Part shown: one piece after another, positions 57,515 through 64,000 of the stretch
How the letters are laid out: each line of letters begins with the position of its first letter
Numbering within the stretch: position 1 is the first letter of the stretch
From: Nipponacmea schrenckii
Lineage: Eukaryota > Mollusca > Gastropoda > Lottiidae
Length of the DNA stretch: 64,000 nt
Reading direction: 5' to 3'
Assembly (NCBI GenBank): GCA_030562195.1
Contig: JAUJPP010000005.1
Coordinates: forward strand, 28,011,106 to 28,075,105
Position numbers and translations under genes: made by a program
The notes under the pieces: generated by a model
What the model saw: only the letters and a program-made list of their open reading frames with translations
The model's database searches: none
What the model was told of the DNA's origin: nothing

Positions 57515-58396
57515 TTGTTTTTATATACCCATTTAGTAATGTGGATGTTGGTTTGTTTACAATTTGCTTGTTGAAGCAATGGAGAGTTACAGCTCTTGAT
57601 TTTCTTAAATGATTTATGAATACAAAAGATGACAGTTTTTGTTCAGTTTTATACAATTTTGTGTTTAAATGTATAACTTTTTTACAGGTTCAAAATTGGG
57701 TTTTAATTTGCCAAATCTTTGTCGAGTCACAGCCCTAGATATACTAAAAATAAAATATGTTTATATCATACTTGTCTACCGCATGTTCCAAAAATCCATC
57801 ATGATAGCAATTTATGAAATTTTGATAAATATTTTTCAGTGAATATTCTGTATATTTTGAATATTGATGCCATGGTTGTTTTCTTGTTATATTATACATC
57901 AAGCAATTAAAATATTCTATTTTAAACAGTATTTATTTATAAATAATTCCATCAACATACAGTGTATGTAACTAATGATAGACTAACTAATGTGTATTTT
58001 TTTTTTACCCTGTCCGTTCGTCGGTCCGTCCGTCCACAATTGCTTGTGAACGCAATAGAGGCTACAGTTTTTGTCGGATTTGAATGAAACTTGCTGTGAT
58101 CATTTATATTGATGAGAACTTGGATTAGACGATAGAGATCACAATTTCAATTTGATTTGAATGAAATTTGGTGTTATCATTTATATTTATGAAATCTTGG
58201 ACAAATAAATAAATATAGTAACAAACAAATCAATTTATCGTTTATCGTATTGCTGACCAGTTTGAGTCAGAAAATGACCAGATTTGTAGGTGAAATCCTC
58301 AACAATAATTGATAACAAAATACTGTATGTGTGTCCAAGGTATTATTGTGGGAACAAGTGTTTTATTATTGCCCTTGTTCTTGAAAACACATTCAA
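57515..58396 (+). repeat. degenerate CGCCCAC-family remnants
   Basis: TTTTTATATACCCATTTAGT resembles the start of the family. About 58003-58090 has TACCCTGTCCGTTCGTCGGT and AATAGAGGCTACAG, a second decayed start. About 58320-58396 (TATTATTGTGGGAACAAGTG) occurs again at 61639-61706. Between 57700 and 58000 nothing is recognisable. Confidence 0.45.
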
Positions 58397-58908
58397 TTTT
58401 TAGCTTGTAAACACTCATTTAGTCACAATTCTGGAAGGACAAACACTAAAATATTGCTTTACATAGTTGTATTCTAAAAAGGAATCATAACAAAGATAAA
58501 TAAGATTATGATACAATTTTATAGAAATTTTTTTTATAAAAAAAAAATGCTGTATAGTATTGTGTTATTTATATCAAACCACCTTTACTAATTCAATGGG
58601 TTTTTTTGTTGGGAAAATTCAGTTGATCCACAAAATTCATGAAAAACCCAGCTTTTCTCAACCCAAACAAACATAAATGATTCTCTAGTAGATATAATAA
58701 TTGAATTATGTCATCATCAGTCAATTTTGACATAATCTGGCTATTGCAAAAACACTTCAGTAGAATTAGTATGGTCCAAATATTTATCAGAATATGAAAA
58801 GAAACAGCAATATAGAGCAACATACACAAGGTCTGAAATTAAATAACCCTCATGGAAGACATATCAGATGATCTAACCATTGAAAAAAGACCAGTAAATT
58901 CTTGTTTT

Positions 58909-61900
58909 TTATGGTACACGAACAACACACACTCCAGCATCACATCTTGGTGTAGCCATACTACTATCTAATACCTCCCATGTACCAATCAATGGATGAT
59001 ACAATTCTACAGAATTTAACAACATATTGCCATCATATCTGTAAAATATCAAGATAGCTTGCCAGGCAAGGTAATATACGCCCACTGGCAGCATTTATTT
59101 CAAATAAAAACTTTTCAGTAAGGTTAAAATAAGTGGAATGAATTATTCAACCTTCCAACCTATTTTTTTCTAGGGTCTCTAGTTTCATTAAAAACTGTCA
59201 AGAATTGTACCTAATAAAAACTCATTAAATATTTTTCGGTATTTTTATGATTTGCAATAGGGTTCACCCTTAATAATATTTTGATATTTTTAATTCTTAA
59301 TAAGGCTCATCCTTGGTTGATATTAAACAATTTCAGCGAGTTTGTCAAAAAGGAATGTTTAGTGTTCACAAGCCAAAAGTTGAAAGCGTTTTTGAAAACA
59401 GGCGCAATAACTGACACTAAATATTTTTCGATTTATCTGATTTTCAATAGGGTTTATCCTTGTGAGAAAACAAAAACTAAAGCCAAGTTTCATCAAAATC
59501 CATTCAAAATTGTTCTTTCTAGAGTGTTTACGAGTTAAATTGAACGCGTTTTCAAAAACAAGGTCAATAACTTGTACTTAACATTTTTCGATTTTCAATA
59601 GGGTTCATCCTTGGGAGACAACAAATACTCCAGCCAAGTTACATCAAAATCCATTAAAAATTGTTCTTTCTAGAGTGTTTACAAGCTAAAATTGAACGCG
59701 TTTTCAAGAACAAGGGCTATAACTGACACTAAATATATTTCTATTTATTTGATTTATAATAGGGTTCATCCATGGGTAAAAACAAATACTCAAGCCAAAG
59801 TTAATCAAAATCCATTAAGAATAGTTCTTTCTAGAGTGTTTACAAGCTAAAATTGAATGCGTTTTCAAGAACAAGGGCAGTAACTCATACTAAAAATTTT
59901 TTCGATTTTGCTGATTTTCAATAGGGTTCATCCTTGAGTTATAACACACTCTCACACCAAGTTTCATCGAAATCCATCAAGAATTGTGCCATGTAGAGTG
60001 TTTACGAGACAAAAATCGAACGCGTTTAAAAGAACAAGGGCAATAATTCATATTAGATATATTTTGATATTTTTAATTTTCAATTAGGCTCATCCCTTGC
60101 AATATCCAACAATTTCAGTGAGTTTTGTCAACATTGGTCATGAATTGTACCTTCTAGAGTGTTTATTAGCCAAAAAGTTAAACCCGTTTTCAAACACAAG
60201 GGCAATAACTGACACTAAATATATTTCAATTTATTTGATTTTCAATAAGGTTCATCCTTGGGTAAAAACAAATACTCAAGCCAAGTTTTATCAAAACCCA
60301 TTAAGAATTGTTCTTTCTAGAGTGCTTAAAAGCTAAAATTGAACGCGTTTTCAAACACAAGGGCAATAACTGATACTAAATATTTTTCGATTTAACTTTA
60401 TTTCAATAGGGTTCATCCTTAAGTGATTAGAAATACTCATGCAAAGTTATGTCAAAATCGCTCAAGAATTGTGACTTGTAGAGTGTTTACAAGGCAAAAA
60501 TCCAACACATTTTATAGAACAAGGGCAATAATTCCTATTAAATATATTTCGATATGTGCTATTTTCAAAAGGGTTCATTCTTGGGTGATATTAAACAATT
60601 TCAGCAAGTTTCATCAAAATCGGTCAATAACTGTGCTTTGTAGAGTGTTTACAAGCTAAAAATTGAACGCGTTTTCAAAAACAAGGGCAATAACTGATAT
60701 TAATTTTTTTTCGATTTGACTGGTTTTCAATAGGCTTCATCCTTGGGTGATAACAAATACTCAGGCCAAGTTTCATTAAAATCCATTAAAAATTGTTCTC
60801 TCAAGAGTGTTTACAAGCTAAAATTGAACGCGTTTTCAAGAACAAGGGCAATAACTCATACTAAATGTTTTTCGATTTCGCTGGTTTTCGATAGGGTTTA
60901 TCCTTGAGTTATAACATACTCTCACACCAAGTTTCATCAAAATCGGTCAAGAATTGCACTTTGTAGAGTGTTTACGAGCCATTCAAGAACAAGGGCACAA
61001 ACTCATACTAATTTTTTTCCGATTTCGCTGATTTTCAATAGGGTTCATCCTTGCGTGATCATAAACACTCATATTAAGTTTCATCTAAATCCGTCAAGAA
61101 TTACACCGTGTAGAGTGTTTACGAGCAGTTGTGGACGGACGGACGGACCGACGGACGGACAGACGGATGTGGGTGACGACAATATACGCCCCCCATTTCA
61201 TGTGGGCGTATAAAAATTTATCATCCAGTCATTATAGCTCTGGCAGGTATTGTTATAGATCATTCCAAAAGTCTAATTGTCACCCTCTTTTGAGGAATTG
61301 TAAGTGGACTGCAATTATAATGCTATGCATAGCTAAAATTGGGTTGTATTGGCTTTTAGAGAAATTTTTTAGATGAAGGTTTCTCTTTAAAATAAATTTA
61401 CATTACACATAAAAGGCAAAAAAATACCCAGCAACAACCATCAGATTTCCCTGTAAAACACAAGCTCCAACATAGCATCTTGGTACTATCATGTGCTGTA
61501 GTGATGTCCAATGTCCACTGTTTGTATTATAACATTCAACTGTTGACAAGTGTTCATTACCATCATAGCCACCACAAACATAAATAATATCATTTACAAC
61601 AGCAAAACCAGCACCTATAAGGATAAGCAATAACCATAATACTGTATGTGTATTATTGTGGGAACAAGTGTTTTATTATTGCCCTTGTTCTTGAAAACAC
61701 ATTCAACTTATTAACAGTATTATTAGCAACAACAGCAAAACCTATAAAATATAAATATTAATTATATACATAGATAACATAGCAACACACTGTACACATC
61801 TTAAATTAACACTATCACACATTGACATCACAAACAGATAATATCAAAACAACTGCATCATCTAATAACAGCATGACATGCTACATCTAAAGCATTATTG

Positions 61901-63182
61901 ATGTTACAAATAAAATATACTCATTACTTTTGATGCAAAATACATACCAGATCGTTGAGTAGACATTGGAGATATTGTAGACCATTGTTCTGTTTGTGGA
62001 TCATATCTTTCAGCTGAGTCTAATAAATTAATACCATCATATCCTCCAATACAGTAGATCATATCACCTGTTACTACTAGTCCTGCTCCCTCTCTACCTT
62101 TAGCCATACCACTTAACATTGTCCATTGGTTTGTTAATGGATTATATCTCTCCATACTGGTATGACGAGAATATCCATCAAAACCACCACAAACATAGAT
62201 ATGATCTAAGATTACAGATTTACCAAAATTAATGTTTCGTGGTACAGAAACAAGAGAATAGCAAGTTAAATGCTAATTGTTACTGACTTTACTAACTTTT
62301 TGACATTGAAATAAATAAGTGTTTTTAGACTGCAGGCTTCAGTTGGAGAATGTTAAAGGTTGGGACAATGTAACTGAAGATAAAATCGGACAGAGGAAAG
62401 TAACTCCATCATAATAAATGTTATTACCTTTATACACACAAACACCAGCTAAACCTCTTCTATGATTCATACTAGTTACAGTTACCCACATAGGCTCATA
62501 ATCTGACATATCTAAACATTCCACTGTATTTAATCTAGATTGGCCATCATAACCACCAAATATATACACACAACCATTCACTGAAGCAGATGATACATAC
62601 CGTCTTCTCTTGGTTAGGCTCTGTTAATAAATTTAAATCATAGCACAAAACAATTGTAACAGACCATAGATGTCAATTCAAATAAAAGTACAGATTGAAC
62701 ATATGATAGAAATACTAAAGGTATAATAGAGAGTACTTACAGGTAGTCTGCTCCAAGATTGAGTTCTAGGATTATATTGTTCTACAGTATCAACTAGATT
62801 CTGATGTGAACCAAAGCCACCAACAACAACTAATATATCATCAGTACCTAATTAGACATAGGATCTAAAGTGTCAAATTAAAGATCACATAATCAAGAAG
62901 AATATTTACATAAGTTTAAAAATATATGTTTTTATATTAATTTTTTCTTAAATAAATTTTTGATAGTGAAATTGACAAGGAGTTAGACCCTAACACACTT
63001 TATCATTCCTAACAGTCCCTCATGACATCTGGAGTTCAGAGAGCATAACATATTATAAATATCTAACCTATTCTGGTTTTCATTCTTGGTCCATTCATTT
63101 GTCCACGTAAATCTGGTCTAAGATGAAACTTTTTGGCTTCGTCGATTAAATCTCTACATTTATGACATGACATCACTAAAGG
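58909..63182 (-). CDS. KLHL12: KLHL12-like kelch protein, 3' exons (5' part outside window)
   Basis: Minus-strand exons, in phase: 63068-63182 (end of BACK domain, [20 protein letters not shown]), 62741-62847 (kelch 1, LVVVGGFGS), 62428-62620 (kelch 2, [12 protein letters not shown]), 61948-62205 (kelch 3 and 4, [27 protein letters not shown]), 61428-61614 (kelch 5, [13 protein letters not shown]), 58909-59038 (kelch 6, YDGNMLL ... [11 protein letters not shown], stop TAA). The six GG-containing blades and the AKKFHLRP linker match animal KLHL12, the Cullin-3 E3 ligase adaptor linked to COPII coat size and Dishevelled turnover. The BTB domain and most of BACK lie beyond 64000. The last intron (59039-61427) is filled by element R7. 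The 61428 donor (GG|GTATTT) is weak, but the junction restores blade 6 exactly. Confidence 0.93.
59077..61210 (-). repeat. CGCCCAC repeat element R7, complete, in the last KLHL12 intron
   Basis: Left terminus TACGCCCACTGGCAGC (59077), right terminus CATGTGGGCGTA (61210), with a terminal hairpin and a GGACGGACGGACCGACGGAC tract at 61133-61165. In between are about twelve monomers of about 160 bp with TAGAGTGTTTACAAGCTAAA, TTGAACGCGTTTTCAA and CAAGGGCAATAACTGACACT. This is a third monomer type with the same ends as R1-R5. Bases 59050-59074 (AGATAGCTTGCCAGGCAAGG) are the reverse complement of the sequence following R1. Confidence 0.8.
61639..61706 (+). repeat. 68-bp segment shared with 58320-58396
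   Basis: ACTGTATGTGTATTATTGTG through CTTGAAAACACATTCAA is nearly identical to 58320-58396 apart from a short internal gap. It lies in the intron between kelch exons, beside two short repeats of AGCAAAACC(A/T)(G/A)CACCTATAA-type sequence, so it is probably a small insertion copied from the neighbouring repeat. Confidence 0.65.
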
Positions 63183-63198
63183 CTGAAATAAGATAAAC

Positions 63199-64000
63199 AA
63201 TTTATCTATATGGTCTGTAATATATCTAGCTGACAGTAAACTCGATATAGATTTTCCTACTTCATTATCTATATGATCTGTAATATATCTAGCTGACAGT
63301 AAACACAATATAGATTTACCTACCTCATTATCTATATGATCTGTAATATATCTAGCTAACAGTAAACACAATATAGATTTACCTACCTCATTATCTATAT
63401 GATCTGTAATATATCTAGCTGACAGTAAACACAATATAGATTTACCTACCTCATTATTTATTTGATCTGTAATATATCTAGCTGACAGTAAACACGATAT
63501 AGATTTTCCTACTTCATTATCTATATGATCTGTAATATATCTAGCTGACTAAACACAATATTGATTTACCTACCTCATTATTTATATGATCTGTAATATA
63601 TCTAGCTAACAGTAAACATGAAATAGATTTTCCTACCTCATTATTTATTTGATCTGTAATATATCTAGCTGACAGTAAACACGATATAGATTTTCCTACT
63701 TCATTATCTATATGATCTGTAATATATCTAGCTAACAGTAAACACAATATTGATTTACCTACCTCATTATCTATATGATCTGTAATATATCTAGCTAACA
63801 GTAAACACAATATAGATTTTCCTACCTCATTATCTATATGATCTGTAATATATCTAGCTGACAGTAAACACGATATAGATTTTCCTACTTCATTATCTAT
63901 ATGATCTGTAATATATCTAGCGGACAGTAAACATGAAATAGATTTACCTACCTCATTATCTAAATGATCTGTAATATGTATCTAGCTGACAGTAAACACA
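63199..64000 (-). repeat. 63-bp tandem array duplicating a KLHL12 exon end and its splice donor
   Basis: About 13 copies in the window, continuing past its edge. On the minus strand each unit encodes LL(S/L)[11 protein letters not shown], which matches the BACK-domain segment directly before the [11 protein letters not shown] exon (63068-63182), followed by GAGGTAGGTAAATC or GAAGTAGGAAAATC, a possible donor, and then intron-like sequence. Since 63 is divisible by three, units stay open as a 21-residue repeat. Frame is broken only by a two-base deletion at about 63548 and a two-base insertion at about 63977. The copy next to the exon has lost the donor (GATAAATTGTTTATC). The true upstream exon is probably one of these units or lies beyond 64000. 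Confidence 0.85.

Noticed and set aside
63063..63810. A separate 21-residue-repeat protein
   Set aside because: The frame comes from the 63-bp array at the KLHL12 exon edge and is broken twice; treated as part of that locus.

Overview
The window is AT-rich, repeat-dense, intron-rich animal DNA. The gene set (KLHL12-like, TRABD-like and METTL27-like genes, a secreted FAMeT-domain protein), the tRNA-headed SINE and the tandem arrays built around a 'gggcaataactc' core suggest a lophotrochozoan, most likely a mollusc and perhaps a gastropod. This is inferred from gene content; no species marker was found. All gene models were made by hand from splice sites, reading phase and remembered family motifs.

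Layout. 1-474: relic of a Bel/Pao reverse transcriptase, cut by a 500-base assembly gap (475-974). 975-6033 (minus): multi-exon P-element/THAP9-like transposase with two apparent frameshifts and an inverted-repeat element in one intron. 6640-8328: 3' end of a Ty3/gypsy relic with one LTR. 9721-16108 and 31707-37439 (plus): two five-exon copies of a METTL27-like methyltransferase in direct tandem. Between them, 16110-31700 is a graveyard of Penelope, DIRS and hAT/DUF4371 relics, SINEs, three inverted-repeat (foldback) elements, a perfect 20-bp hairpin and a 206-bp tandem duplication. 37937-41303 (minus): three-exon gene for a predicted secreted FAMeT-domain plus PAN/apple protein; its first intron holds a 28-bp minisatellite and a LINE 3' fragment. 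43019-47642: intact Ty3/gypsy element with identical 184-bp LTRs, a 5-bp target duplication and one 1364-codon gag-pol frame. 49058-55323 (plus): complete nine-exon TRABD homologue (391 aa). 58909-63182 (minus): 3' part of a KLHL12 homologue, followed upstream by a 63-bp tandem array in which each unit copies the end of a coding exon, usually with a splice donor.

The host genes do not form an operon or pathway. METTL27-like proteins are putative class I methyltransferases, TRABD is a TraB-family membrane protein, KLHL12 is a Cullin-3 adaptor and the FAMeT/PAN protein should be secreted. A mobile repeat family links them: it has termini with TACGCCCAC and internal ~160-170 bp tandem monomers, and it lies in or next to four of the five host genes.
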